Assembly: GCA_024104275.1 (NCBI GenBank)
Contig: JAGGHK010000011.1
Location: 1-41,253, forward strand
Origin: Bifidobacterium sp.
Lineage (GTDB): Bacteria > Actinomycetota > Actinomycetes > Actinomycetales > Bifidobacteriaceae
Direction of reading: 5' to 3'
Length of the DNA: 41,253 nt
Shown piece by piece: positions 22,669-30,864 of this stretch (position 1 is the stretch's first letter; each line of letters begins with the position of its first letter). Below the pieces are notes generated by a model. The model did not search any database, was not told the origin of the DNA, and saw only the letters and a list, made by a program, of their open reading frames with translations. The position numbers were made by a program, and so were the translations under genes.

Positions 22669-22884
22669 TTCATATTTTCTTCTTTGTCTGTTTGGGTGGG
22701 CTTTTTGATTGGTGCGAACGAGATTCGCGCAGACGAGACGCGGGCAATGCTATAGATTGTCAACGTGTGAGGTCAATGGCAAGTATTGAGGACCTTTGCA
22801 CAAAGTGTGACGGAGAAGGTGCAGGGCGTTATGTGACGACGCTTGCGGCCGGATTCGTTCGTTACTTTTTCAGAGAGGAACATT

Positions 22885-23841
22885 ATGCAAAAGATTATCT
22901 TGGATTTGGATACCGGCATTGACGATACCCTCGCCATTGCGTATGCACTTGGAAGCCCTGAAGTCGAATTGATTGGCATCACGGCCACGTATGGGAACGT
23001 CACGTTGGAGCAAGGTATGCGCAACGATCTGGCGATCACCGATTTGTTCGGCCACTCGCAGGTACCTGTCTATCCTGGCCTGTCGCATGCAAGCACAAAG
23101 GATTCGTTCACCGTGCTTTCCGGTTCGGCCTTCATCCATGGCAAGAACGGCATTGGTGATGTTGAGATTCCGGATTCCGCAAGGAGCGCGGAGTCGGAGA
23201 ACGCTGTCGATTTCATCATCGACGCGGCTCATCGTTATGGCGAAGAACTCACCTACGTGGCCACTGGCCCGCTGACCAACATCGCTGCTGCGATTGCCAA
23301 AGAGCCCGATATCAAGAACGAAATCGGCAAGATTGTCATCATGGGTGGGGCGCTGACCGTCAGCGGCAACGTCGCTCCGTGGAGGGAGGCCAACATCTCC
23401 CAGGATCCGGAAGCCGCAAATGCGCTGTTCACTTCCGGTGCTCAAGTGACGATGGTCGGCCTCGACGTGACTCTCCAAACACTCCTGACCACCGAGGAAA
23501 CACAACAATGGCGTGATTTGCACACTGCCGCGGGCGATTTTTTGAGTGATATGACCGATTATTACATTCGTGCTTACGCCAAGACCTCGCCCAAGTTTGG
23601 AGGTTGTGGCCTTCACGATCCGCTGGCGGTGGGCGTTGCCATTGATCCGACGCTGGTCAAGACGCTTCCCATCAATCTCAAGGTGGACACCGAAGACCCC
23701 ACTAGGGGACGTACGATTGGCGACAAGGACAAACTCAACGATCCGCACAAGACCACGCAGGTGGCCATCGGCATTGACGTCAATCGGTTCCTTTCGGAGT
23801 TCATGTCGCGAATCAGCGCCTTGGCCAAAGGAAAACGCTGA
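22885..23841 (+). CDS. Inosine/uridine-preferring nucleoside hydrolase (first copy)
   Basis: Hydrolyses ribonucleosides to the free base and ribose. The 318-residue protein begins MQKIILDLDTGIDDTLA: the calcium-binding DxDxxxDD motif is present (Asp7, Asp9, Asp13, Asp14), with Thr where Pro is usual. The second metal-site segment, ATGPLTNIAAAIAKEP, the IVIMGGALTVSGN loop and the late GLHDPLAVGVAID with the catalytic-site His and Asp are all intact. GAGAGGA (22873-22879) precedes the ATG at 22885. It is followed after 76 bp by an MFS transporter, and both are controlled by the promoter/operator block at 22352-22409. The exact base preference cannot be judged from sequence. Confidence 0.93.
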   Translation: MQKIILDLDTGIDDTLAIAYALGSPEVELIGITATYGNVTLEQGMRNDLAITDLFGHSQVPVYPGLSHASTKDSFTVLSGSAFIHGKNGIGDVEIPDSARSAESENAVDFIIDAAHRYGEELTYVATGPLTNIAAAIAKEPDIKNEIGKIVIMGGALTVSGNVAPWREANISQDPEAANALFTSGAQVTMVGLDVTLQTLLTTEETQQWRDLHTAAGDFLSDMTDYYIRAYAKTSPKFGGCGLHDPLAVGVAIDPTLVKTLPINLKVDTEDPTRGRTIGDKDKLNDPHKTTQVAIGIDVNRFLSEFMSRISALAKGKR

Positions 23842-23917
23842 CTTCGGTCCGTTGGCGGTTTCCTTCTTTTTCTGCAAATAAATCAATAATCACAATATTC
23901 AACCATCGAGGAAAAAC

Positions 23918-25345
23918 ATGTCAACATCATCATCCTCGGCGCCGGATCAAAAGGTTGCGGCACCTGATGCAAAAGATTCCGAGATAACCAGCGATATGGC
24001 CGTGAAGGCCCTGATTCCGCTGCTTATCACGTTCGTCCTAGGTACGCTGTGCCTGCAGGGCTTCAATATGGTCTTCCAGCAGATCGGCGAGGCCGTTGGT
24101 GCTCCGCAGCAGGCCTCGCTGATTACCGCCATCCCGAGCATCGTGCTGGGCATCGTCTGCTTCGTCTACGGCTCGCTCGGTGACTTCGTGTCGTTGAAGA
24201 AGCTTGTCGTGGTCGGCATTACTTTGCTCGTTGCCGGCTCCCTGTTGGGATTCTTCGGTAATTTCTTTTTCAATGCCAACATCTGGACGGTTATCATTGC
24301 CAGGTCCATCCAGACAGCCGGTGAACAGGTGGCTGGTTCGGTCTATCTGGTCGTGGCCACCAAGTATCTCAAGGATTCGCTGAAGGTCATCTTCTTCGGC
24401 ATCTTTACCGCCGGTTATCAGGTCTCCGCTGCCATCGGAGTGTTCGCGGCCGGTTTCCTGACCTCGATCCACTGGCAGTATCTGTTCCTGATTCCCGCAA
24501 TCACGATCTTCTTCCTGCCACTATTGCTGCATAACCTGCCGAACAAGACCGGCAATGGGGAGAAGGTAGACGCCCTTGGCTTCATCATCTTCGGCACTGC
24601 CGTGGCCTTCATCACCCTCTTCTTCTCCTACAAGAGCTGGTGGATGATCGGCGTGTCCGTGCTGCTGTTCGTGGTATTCGCAGTCTATATTCACAAGGCC
24701 TCGCACCCCTTCATCACCCCGGCCTTCTTCCACAACAAGCGCTGGCTCATGGCCATTTCTCTTATGCTGCTGCTCTATCTGCCGAACTACACCTTCTCCC
24801 CGCTGTTCAACGGCATCTTCGTCAAGGTGTTCCACATGTCCACCTCGCAGGTCTCCACCTACTTGGTATGGGGCTTCGTGGTCGGTGCCACCGTGGGCAT
24901 TTGCTCCGGTTGGATTGTGGGTAAGATTGGCACCCGCACCGCCATCATCGTGGCGGCCTGCATGAAGATTCTGGGCTTTGTGCTCGAGATTTTCTGCATG
25001 AATCTCGGACCGTTTGCGATGACGCTGGCTGCATGCGTCTACTATGGCGGTGGCGGCTTCCTCTACTCCCCACTGGTATCCACGGTGCTTGGCACGTTGC
25101 CCAAGGATCAGTCCGGCCGTGGTGTCGGTATGAACGATCTGGCGATGAACGTCTCCAGTTCCATCGGTATTGCCGTCATCGGCGGTTTCATGAACTCCCC
25201 AGCCCTCCAAGCCGGCAGCATCAACGGAACCACCGGTCTGGCCGCCAACTATGCCAACCTGTTCCTGCTTGACGCGGTGCTTATTATGATCGCGTTGGTT
25301 GTCTACTTCGTCTTCAATAAGAAGATTTACGCTCAGGACAAGTGA
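23918..25345 (+). CDS. MFS transporter, DHA2-like, probable nucleoside importer
   Basis: 475 residues with a polar N-terminus (Ser/Ala/Asp, about 25 residues) and about fourteen hydrophobic helices. MFS signatures are visible: GSLGDFVSLKKLV after helix 2, IIARSIQTAGEQVAGSVYLV in helix 4 and the mirrored GWIVGKIGTRTA in the second half. DHA2 proteins are mostly known as drug exporters, but the operon (nucleoside hydrolase directly upstream, 76-bp gap, shared LacI-type operators) makes uptake of nucleosides or ribose more likely. The ribosome-binding site is GAGGAAAA just before the ATG. A strong terminator follows at 25404-25446. Confidence 0.85.
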   Translation: MSTSSSSAPDQKVAAPDAKDSEITSDMAVKALIPLLITFVLGTLCLQGFNMVFQQIGEAVGAPQQASLITAIPSIVLGIVCFVYGSLGDFVSLKKLVVVGITLLVAGSLLGFFGNFFFNANIWTVIIARSIQTAGEQVAGSVYLVVATKYLKDSLKVIFFGIFTAGYQVSAAIGVFAAGFLTSIHWQYLFLIPAITIFFLPLLLHNLPNKTGNGEKVDALGFIIFGTAVAFITLFFSYKSWWMIGVSVLLFVVFAVYIHKASHPFITPAFFHNKRWLMAISLMLLLYLPNYTFSPLFNGIFVKVFHMSTSQVSTYLVWGFVVGATVGICSGWIVGKIGTRTAIIVAACMKILGFVLEIFCMNLGPFAMTLAACVYYGGGGFLYSPLVSTVLGTLPKDQSGRGVGMNDLAMNVSSSIGIAVIGGFMNSPALQAGSINGTTGLAANYANLFLLDAVLIMIALVVYFVFNKKIYAQDK

Positions 25346-25403
25346 TGCGATTGAAAGCTTTGGGTTGCAGAGCGTAACTGCCCCGTAACCTAAGGGTTTT
25401 CAG

Positions 25404-25446
25404 GGACGAAGTCAGGTCTAATCACCTGGCTTCGTCCTTTTGTTTT
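25404..25446 (+). terminator. Rho-independent terminator after the MFS gene
   Basis: GGACGAAGTCAGGT (25404-25417) pairs with ACCTGGCTTCGTCC (25424-25437) over 14 bp with one G-T wobble; loop CTAATC; tail TTTTGTTTT. Confidence 0.93.
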
Positions 25447-25459
25447 CCGCGGTGAAACC

Positions 25460-25483
25460 GGGTTTGTGGGTTTGTGGGTTTGT
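25460..25483. repeat. Short tandem repeat, GGGTTTGT three times
   Basis: Three perfect copies of an 8-bp unit (25460-25467, 25468-25475, 25476-25483) between the terminator and the next promoter. Such runs can change length by slippage. With only three G-runs it is not a full quadruplex motif. Confidence 0.8.
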
Positions 25484-25598
25484 TTTTCGGATGGTATATG
25501 GTAATCTGCATTTTCGTTTGTGTCTCGGTAACGTTCGGCAATGCTCCATTCACATTCTGCAACGATAGTGATTGGTTATTTTTATGACGTTATTGATT

Positions 25599-25627
25599 TT
25601 GACAAAAATGATTGAACGCTTTATCAT
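25599..25627 (+). promoter_or_regulatory. Sigma-70 promoter of the second nucleoside operon
   Basis: TTGACA (25599-25604) and TATCAT (25622-25627) with a 17-bp spacer, nearly the same as the promoter at 22352-22380. The start would be near 25634, about 105 bases before the nucleoside hydrolase gene. Confidence 0.8.
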
Positions 25628-25656
25628 AGGTTTTGGCCAAATGATAAAACGTTAAA
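25615..25656. promoter_or_regulatory. Paired LacI-type operators
   Basis: AACGCTTTATCAT (25615-25627) and TGATAAAACGTTAAA (25642-25656), with centres 33 bp apart, the same sequences and spacing as at 22368-22409. The first covers the -10 and the second the early transcript. Confidence 0.78.
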
Positions 25657-25737
25657 CCATGACGAAAGGACAGAAAACATCACAATATAATTAGGTGGTG
25701 TTTGCAGAATTTTTCTTACAAAGGAGTGATTGATATC

Positions 25738-26670
25738 ATGACACAAACTGATACGGTAACGCCGATTATTATCGACACCGATCCCGGCATCGATGATGCG
25801 GTCGCCATCGCGATTGCAGTGTACGACCCGACGCTGGATGTCAAGCTCATCAGCACAGTAGCCGGCAACGTTGGCCTCGACGCAACGACGCTGAACGCGG
25901 AGAAGCTCCTGACGTATTTCGGCAAGGATGTGCCGATCGCCAGGGGAGCGGCAGAGCCGTTGATTCACAAATTCGAGGATGCCAGCGATATTCACGGCAA
26001 AACCGGCATCGAAGGGTTCGATTTCCCTGAACCGCGCAAGGATCTGCTGCTCAAAGAAAACTCGGTCGATGCGATGCGCAACGTGCTGATGTCCAGTGAC
26101 AAGCCGATTACCCTGGTCACCATTGGCCCGTTGACCAACGTGGCCCTGCTGCTTAAGGCCTATCCCGAAGTCAAGGCCCACATTTCCGAGATTGTAATGA
26201 TGGGTGGCTCCGTGACCCGTGGCAACAAGGGTGTAATGGCAGAATTCAATGTGTATGTCGACCCGGAAGCCGCCAAGATCGTACTGAAGGCGGGTATCCA
26301 CGTCACTATGGCGACGCTTGACGCGGGCATGGGCACCGCGATTCCGCCCGAGGAGACGGCTCGCATGGACACCATGGGTAAGGTCGGCCACATGGCCCAC
26401 GACCTCTTCCAGCGTTACCGCAAGCGCAGCTTTGGCACGGGTCTGAAGATGTATGACCCCTGCGCCATCGCCTGCATTCTGCAGCCGGACCTGTTCACAA
26501 TGGAAGATGCATTCGTCGATGTCGAGACCTCCGGCGAGCTGACTCAGGGCTGCACTGTTGTCGATCTGAAGGGCTACCTCAAGAAGGAACCGAATGCGAC
26601 CGTTACCACAGGCGTCGATTCGCAGCGCTTCTGCGAGTGGTTCATGAAGGCTATCGAACGCTGCGACTGA
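25738..26670 (+). CDS. Nucleoside hydrolase (second copy)
   Basis: 310 residues, starting MTQTDTVTPIIIDTDPGIDDAVAI. The full DTDPGIDD calcium-site motif is at residues 13-20. Further family marks are TIGPLTNVALLLKAYP, IVMMGGSVTRGNKG and FNVYVDPEAAKIV. The late catalytic segment reads LKMYDPCAIACIL, with Tyr where the first copy (and most relatives) has His before Asp-Pro, so its substrate range may differ. AAGGAGTGA (25720-25728) precedes the start by 9 bases; the frame could be extended to 25702 but without support. A DcuC-like carrier follows after 48 bp, in the same operon. Confidence 0.92.
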   Translation: MTQTDTVTPIIIDTDPGIDDAVAIAIAVYDPTLDVKLISTVAGNVGLDATTLNAEKLLTYFGKDVPIARGAAEPLIHKFEDASDIHGKTGIEGFDFPEPRKDLLLKENSVDAMRNVLMSSDKPITLVTIGPLTNVALLLKAYPEVKAHISEIVMMGGSVTRGNKGVMAEFNVYVDPEAAKIVLKAGIHVTMATLDAGMGTAIPPEETARMDTMGKVGHMAHDLFQRYRKRSFGTGLKMYDPCAIACILQPDLFTMEDAFVDVETSGELTQGCTVVDLKGYLKKEPNATVTTGVDSQRFCEWFMKAIERCD

Positions 26671-26718
26671 GTGTTTGACTAGAGATTTTCATATAGAAGA
26701 AAAGAAAGAAATCCAACA

Positions 26719-28149
26719 ATGCAAATGGCAATAATGTATATCGCTGCGATCGTTGCGGTCGCAGTGGTCATCTTTATGCTCATCAAAAAGATGGACATCA
26801 AGATTTCGCTGTTCCTTATCGGCATCCTGCTGATGTTCGTAGCCTTGCTGATGGGCAAACCGATCGCCTTTGAGAAATTCGTTTCGAGCGGCGTGACTTG
26901 GCTCGACCCGTTCAAGGTTGTGGGCGATCAATTCGTCAGCACGTTGGTTTCAGCGGGCTTTATCATCCTGATTCTCGGCGGTTATACCGCTTACATGTCC
27001 CATATCGGCGCCAACGAGGTCACGGTTTCCGTGCTCGCCAAGCCAATTGGGCACATCAAGTCCGCCTATATTCTTGTACCGATCACCTTCCTGCTGGGCA
27101 ACCTGCTGTCCCTGGTGATTCCGAGTGCGTCCAACCTTGCCATCATCTTGTTGGCGACCCTCTTCCCGGTGCTTATTCAGGCCGGCATGTCGACGCTGAG
27201 CGCCGCGGCCGTCATCGCGACCACCGCAACGATCATGCCGACCCCGCTTGGCTCCGACAACGTGGCCATTGCCGCTGAGCTGGCCAAGACTGCAAAGTTC
27301 GCCGGTATGACTGCAAGCGATTACGTCTTCCGCTATCACGTCCTCGTCTCGGTGCCAACGTTGCTCATCATTGCTATTGTGCATTACTTCTGGCAGAAGT
27401 TCATGGACAAGCGTCACCCCGAGACCACGGGTCTTGCCTCCGCTGACGTCAAGGACGTCAAGCCCGTTGAAGACGGACATCTGTTCCGCACGGTCTACGC
27501 GATTCTGCCGCTGCTGCCAATCATCATGTTGCTGGTGGTCTTCGCTATCAACTCCATCGCCGGCACCAAGATCAATATCACTGTTGAGCTTGCCTCTATC
27601 CTTTCCTTCGTCATTGCGATTCTATGCGAGCTCATTCGCACCCGTAAGGGCAAGGAAACGCTTGCCGGCACCGACAGCTTCTTCAAAGGCATGGGCAACG
27701 CGATGCCGATAGTCGCGCTTCTGGTCGCTGCATCCGTCTTCGTTGTGGGCCTCAAGTCCATTGGCCTGATCAATGCTCTGCAATCCGCTATGACCGGCCT
27801 GCATGGATCCGGCATGGGCTTCGTCCTACCGCTCATCCTTGTGGCTCTGAGCGCTCTGATTGTGCTGCTCTCTGGCTCCGGCACCGCGCTGTTCTTCGCG
27901 ATGGTTCCGCTTATGGTTCCGCTCGCAGCTGCTGCTGGCATCAACGTACTTGCTGTCTCGCTGCCGATGGGCCTGGCTGGCAACCTGCTTCGTGCGGTTT
28001 CCCCGGTTTCGGCTGTAGTCATGATCGTGGCTGGCTCCGTGAAGAAGAGCCCGCTCGAGATCGTTCGCCGTACCAGCGTTCCTATGGTTGCCGGCGTCGT
28101 GGTGATGTTCGTCCTCTCGATGCTCATCTTCCTGCCGATGGGTGCGTGA
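26719..28149 (+). CDS. DcuC-family carrier in a nucleoside operon
   Basis: 476 residues with about twelve hydrophobic helices. The match to the C4-dicarboxylate carrier DcuC is clear at GGYTAYMSHIGANEVTVSVL, LGNLLSLVIPSASNLA, ILLATLFPVLIQAGMS, VHYFWQKFMDKRHPET, AILPLLPII, LLVAASVFVVGLKSIGLI and LLRAVSPVSAVV near the end. In enteric bacteria DcuC exports succinate during anaerobic growth. Here it is cotranscribed with a nucleoside hydrolase under a LacI-type operator, so it may instead move nucleosides, bases or ribose, or trade a fermentation acid. The sequence alone cannot decide. A terminator follows at 28215-28278. Confidence 0.88.
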   Translation: MQMAIMYIAAIVAVAVVIFMLIKKMDIKISLFLIGILLMFVALLMGKPIAFEKFVSSGVTWLDPFKVVGDQFVSTLVSAGFIILILGGYTAYMSHIGANEVTVSVLAKPIGHIKSAYILVPITFLLGNLLSLVIPSASNLAIILLATLFPVLIQAGMSTLSAAAVIATTATIMPTPLGSDNVAIAAELAKTAKFAGMTASDYVFRYHVLVSVPTLLIIAIVHYFWQKFMDKRHPETTGLASADVKDVKPVEDGHLFRTVYAILPLLPIIMLLVVFAINSIAGTKINITVELASILSFVIAILCELIRTRKGKETLAGTDSFFKGMGNAMPIVALLVAASVFVVGLKSIGLINALQSAMTGLHGSGMGFVLPLILVALSALIVLLSGSGTALFFAMVPLMVPLAAAAGINVLAVSLPMGLAGNLLRAVSPVSAVVMIVAGSVKKSPLEIVRRTSVPMVAGVVVMFVLSMLIFLPMGA

Positions 28150-28214
28150 GTCTCGTCGCTATAGGCGCTATAGCTGTATAGCTTGGTTTGCGCTGCTAAT
28201 ACAACCGAACAAAT

Positions 28215-28278
28215 AAAACGGATGGCCAGATATCTCGGCTCTGTAAACGCAGAGTGTAGGTATTCGACCGTCCGTTTT
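28215..28278. terminator. Two-tier terminator between convergent genes
   Basis: AAAACGGATGG (28215-28225) pairs with CCGTCCGTTTT (28268-28278), one wobble, and the loop holds a second hairpin (CTCTG with CAGAG). T-runs end the arms on both strands, so it can serve both the DcuC-like gene and the regulator at 28332. Confidence 0.75.
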
Positions 28279-28331
28279 GTTGTATCGCAAATAGAGATGC
28301 TGCCGTCGCGTTGCGGCAAAATTCTGAACTG

Positions 28332-29378
28332 TTATTTTATGGTTCTGACAGACCCTTTGATAATCATTTTTGGCTTAAGCAATGAAGTCTGGGGGTCGTT
28401 TAGCCATGGAGCCGGGCTGAGTTTGGATGCCTTCTGTTTGATTCGATTCATCATGTAGGCGTGACAGGATTTTGCAAGCTGGGGGATGTCCTGATCGATG
28501 GTGGTCAGATTTGAGGCGATGCCGAGGCTGTTGAGGACATTATCGTAACCGATCAGGGAGATGTCTTCGGGAATGGACAGGTTGCGTTCCTCGGCTCGTT
28601 TTGAAAATCCTAGCGCCATCAGGTCGTTGCAGCAGAACACCGCAGTGGCTCCGGAATCGAGAATGCGGTCGGCGGTCTGATAGCCGCCATCGAAACGGTA
28701 AGCTCCGTAGCAATCGAGTTGCGGGTCGATGGTGATGTGGTTTTTGCCTAGCTCGTCAACGAAACCTGCCTTGCGAGCTTCCGCGTTTCCGTTGTCATGA
28801 CGGCCGGAAATGCAAGCGATATGAGTGTGACCAGCTTCGACGAAAAGACGTGCTGCAAGCTGGCCGCCCTGATAGTTGTCTGAACCCGCCGCGTCGCACC
28901 ACTGCTCCCGTACCAAACGGTCAGTCAGTACGACCGGGCAGCTCATCTGTGCTACTTCGCTGCGCAAATCGGTGGAATCCTTGGTTGATTCGCTGGAAGG
29001 AATCAGGAAAAGCCCGTCGATATTGCGTGCCTCAAACTGTTGAAGCAATTGACGTTCGGTGTTTTTGGAATCGTTTGAATTGGCAATAATCAGTGAATAG
29101 CCGTCCGCGCTGCATTCGTCCTCGATTTCCTTGGCCAAAGATGCAAAGAAAAGGTTTTCGATATCGGGGACCAAAAGCGCCAACAGCATCGAGCGTTTGG
29201 TGACTAGACTACGAGCGGTCTGATTGGGTACGTAGTTGAGTTCGTTTGCCTTGCGTTTGATAAGCTCACGTTTTTCTTCTGAAACTCGTGTCGGATGGTT
29301 GTTGAGTACCAGCGAAACAGTTGTTATCGAGACTCCTGTGGCTTTTGCAACATCACGCAATGTTGTGCGATTGCTCAT
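28332..29378 (-). CDS. LacI-family regulator of nucleoside/ribose genes (RbsR-like)
   Basis: 348 residues from the Met at 29378, chosen because AGGA sits 9 bases upstream; the Met at 29387 is too close to that site. The DNA-binding domain is TLRDVAKATGVSITTVSLVLNN with hinge NYVPNQTARSL. The effector domain starts LLALLVPDIENLFFASLAKEI and has RNIDGLFLIPSSES, AGHTHIACISGR and AVFCCNDLMALGFSKRAEE, the pattern of ribose and purine repressors (RbsR/PurR). It lies downstream of ribokinase on the same strand and has an operator-like site in its own leader (29466-29480). It is the natural candidate to bind the repeated operators at 22368, 25615 and 30581-30625. Confidence 0.9.
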   Translation of the reverse strand: MSNRTTLRDVAKATGVSITTVSLVLNNHPTRVSEEKRELIKRKANELNYVPNQTARSLVTKRSMLLALLVPDIENLFFASLAKEIEDECSADGYSLIIANSNDSKNTERQLLQQFEARNIDGLFLIPSSESTKDSTDLRSEVAQMSCPVVLTDRLVREQWCDAAGSDNYQGGQLAARLFVEAGHTHIACISGRHDNGNAEARKAGFVDELGKNHITIDPQLDCYGAYRFDGGYQTADRILDSGATAVFCCNDLMALGFSKRAEERNLSIPEDISLIGYDNVLNSLGIASNLTTIDQDIPQLAKSCHAYMMNRIKQKASKLSPAPWLNDPQTSLLKPKMIIKGSVRTIK

Positions 29379-29465
29379 TGTTCCCATTCCTACACGATGA
29401 TTGTTATCGCGACTTAGGCGACGAAAAATTACGTAAGAATGGTATCAAAGCCGCTCTATAAGCCA

Positions 29466-29480
29466 TGACAAAACGTTTCA
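29466..29480. promoter_or_regulatory. Single LacI-type operator before the regulator gene
   Basis: TGACAAAACGTTTCA differs from the operator TGATAAAACGTTAAA at 3 of 15 positions. It lies 86 bases upstream of the regulator start and downstream of ribokinase, which suggests autoregulation. Confidence 0.6.
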
Positions 29481-29554
29481 CTATTATGTAAGGGCATTTT
29501 AACCGCGAAAATGATGGTAATCAAGTGAGTGAGAAACAAGAGATTTTGCAGCAA

Positions 29555-30538
29555 TTACTTGATTGGGATGCTTGCTTTTGAAAAGAACGCCTTGATTTGC
29601 TCGCTGGTGCCGTAAGAAGCTTGCGCACCATAGCTGGTCGCGGCGTAGGCGGCCACGTATGAGGCCAGCGAGGCGGAATCGCTAAGTGAGAAGTCGGAGG
29701 ATAGGCCCGCAAGCAGGGTACCCATGAAGGCGTCGCCGCAACCGGTGGTGTCGACAGCGTCGATTTTCGCGGCGTCAACGTGGTAAGTACGGTCTTCTTC
29801 GATGACGATGGCACCGTTGCCGCCGAGAGTAACGACAGCCTGCTTGAAACCGAAATCATGCATGGTCTGCGCGATATAGTTCCAGTCCATGCCCAGCCAA
29901 TCACCGTTCTTCGGTTCGGCGATATTCAGCAGTTGCGCCATCTCGTGTTCGTTGACCAGAAGGATATCAGAATATTCGACGAGTTCGTACGGCAGCTTGT
30001 CAGTGAAGGGGGAGTCGTTCAAAAGCACCTTGATGCCGGCATCGTGGCACATTTTCGCCGTCGCGGTGACGGTTTCGATTGGACTTTCTAGGCATAGGCC
30101 GAGCACCGACGACTTGAGCAGCACGCCTTTCTGACTTTCGATGTAGTCGGTGTTGACGGCTGCGTTTGAACCCGCCGAATAGACGATAGTGTTTTCGCCG
30201 TTATCGTCGACGGTGATTACGGTCGTGCCGCTTGCGCCGTCGGCATGGCGGACGTGTGATGTGTCTACGCCGGCGTCATTGAGCTTGCCAAGCAGAAAAT
30301 CAGCGTTTGCGTCGCTTCCCACGGCTCCGAACATATTGACGCTTGCGCCGATTCTCGCGGCAGCGGCGGCTTGGTTGCCGGACTTGCCGCCGGGAAGAAT
30401 GCGCAGCGGACCTCCGGCGATGGTCTCGCCGGGCTTCGGCAGACGCTTGGCTGTGATCGTATAGTCGGCGTTCATTGACCCCACAATGCTGATTGATCCT
30501 GAAATATTATCCAGCAGGGGAAGGGCCTTTACGTTCAT
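29555..30538 (-). CDS. rbsK: Ribokinase, PfkB family
   Basis: Phosphorylates D-ribose to ribose 5-phosphate, linking nucleoside breakdown to the bifid shunt and PRPP. The 327-residue protein has the PfkB layout: SISIVGSMNADYT near the start, the substrate motif GGKSGNQAAAAARIGA (about residues 50-65), TVITVDDNGENTIVYSAGSN, and the catalytic DAVDTTGCGDAFMGTLLAGL near residue 250 (GCGD in place of the usual GAGD). Start 30538 follows GAGGATGAG; an upstream Met at 30574 has no support. It is transcribed toward the LacI gene from its own operator-bearing promoter. Related adenosine or fructose kinases are the alternative, but the context fits ribose. Confidence 0.88.
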   Translation of the reverse strand: MNVKALPLLDNISGSISIVGSMNADYTITAKRLPKPGETIAGGPLRILPGGKSGNQAAAAARIGASVNMFGAVGSDANADFLLGKLNDAGVDTSHVRHADGASGTTVITVDDNGENTIVYSAGSNAAVNTDYIESQKGVLLKSSVLGLCLESPIETVTATAKMCHDAGIKVLLNDSPFTDKLPYELVEYSDILLVNEHEMAQLLNIAEPKNGDWLGMDWNYIAQTMHDFGFKQAVVTLGGNGAIVIEEDRTYHVDAAKIDAVDTTGCGDAFMGTLLAGLSSDFSLSDSASLASYVAAYAATSYGAQASYGTSEQIKAFFSKASIPIK

Positions 30539-30580
30539 CTCATCCTCGTTTCGCGTTACATCAAACCACAACAAGTCTTT

Positions 30581-30634
30581 TAACGTTTATGTTCAGTTCG
30601 ATTATATGGTAAAACGCTTTATCATAGAAGTCAA
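30581..30634 (-). promoter_or_regulatory. Ribokinase promoter with two LacI-type operators
   Basis: Read on the minus strand, TTGACT (30634-30629) is a good -35; the -10 is TACCAT (17-bp spacer) or TATAAT (22-bp spacer, 30606-30601). AACGCTTTATCAT, identical to the sites at 22368 and 25615, lies at 30613-30625 on the plus strand within the spacer. A second site with central AACGTT lies at 30581-30590. The centres are 31 bp apart. Confidence 0.68.
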
Positions 30635-30703
30635 GTGTGGTGAGTCTGCATAGAATTTGGTAGCTTGCATGTGAATGCGACATGATTCGCTTCCTGGGCG
30701 TAT

Positions 30704-30733
30704 CGTTTGCAATGCAAGATTACGTTTGTGACG
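30704..30733 (+). repeat. Isolated copy of the 30-bp repeat core
   Basis: This 30-bp segment starts CGTTTGCAATGCAAGATTAC and ends GTTTGTGACG. It matches the conserved 30 bp of the 51-bp repeats at 17487 and 17538 at roughly two thirds or more of positions. It lies between the ribokinase promoter and the end of prs. Confidence 0.6.
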
Positions 30734-30802
30734 TTGTGTGACTTTTGGTTTCGCAACCACAAATGGAACTATACGCAGAGGGTTTTTGGGAATGATACAC
30801 AC

Positions 30803-30831
30803 AAAGAGGCTGCCAAAATGACAGTCTCTTT
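30803..30831 (-). terminator. Hairpin after prs
   Basis: AAAGAGGCTG (30803-30812) pairs with CAGTCTCTTT (30822-30831), one wobble, 9-nt loop. On the minus strand it lies about 35 bases past the prs stop and ends in TTT. Confidence 0.6.
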
Positions 30832-30864
30832 TCTCCAAATGTTGCCTATGCAACAATTGTCATT

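Larger units (their letters stand above)
22411..22884 (+). other. Long untranslated leader before the first nucleoside hydrolase
   Basis: About 470 bases with no substantial gene. It contains a 10-codon reading frame with a good ribosome-binding site (22559-22591) and a terminator-like hairpin (22651-22668), both listed separately. No known riboswitch was recognised. Confidence 0.6.

Noticed and set aside
22692-22922. A 76-residue frame overlapping the start of the first nucleoside hydrolase
   Set aside because: Out of frame with the clear enzyme, no ribosome-binding site, no recognisable sequence.
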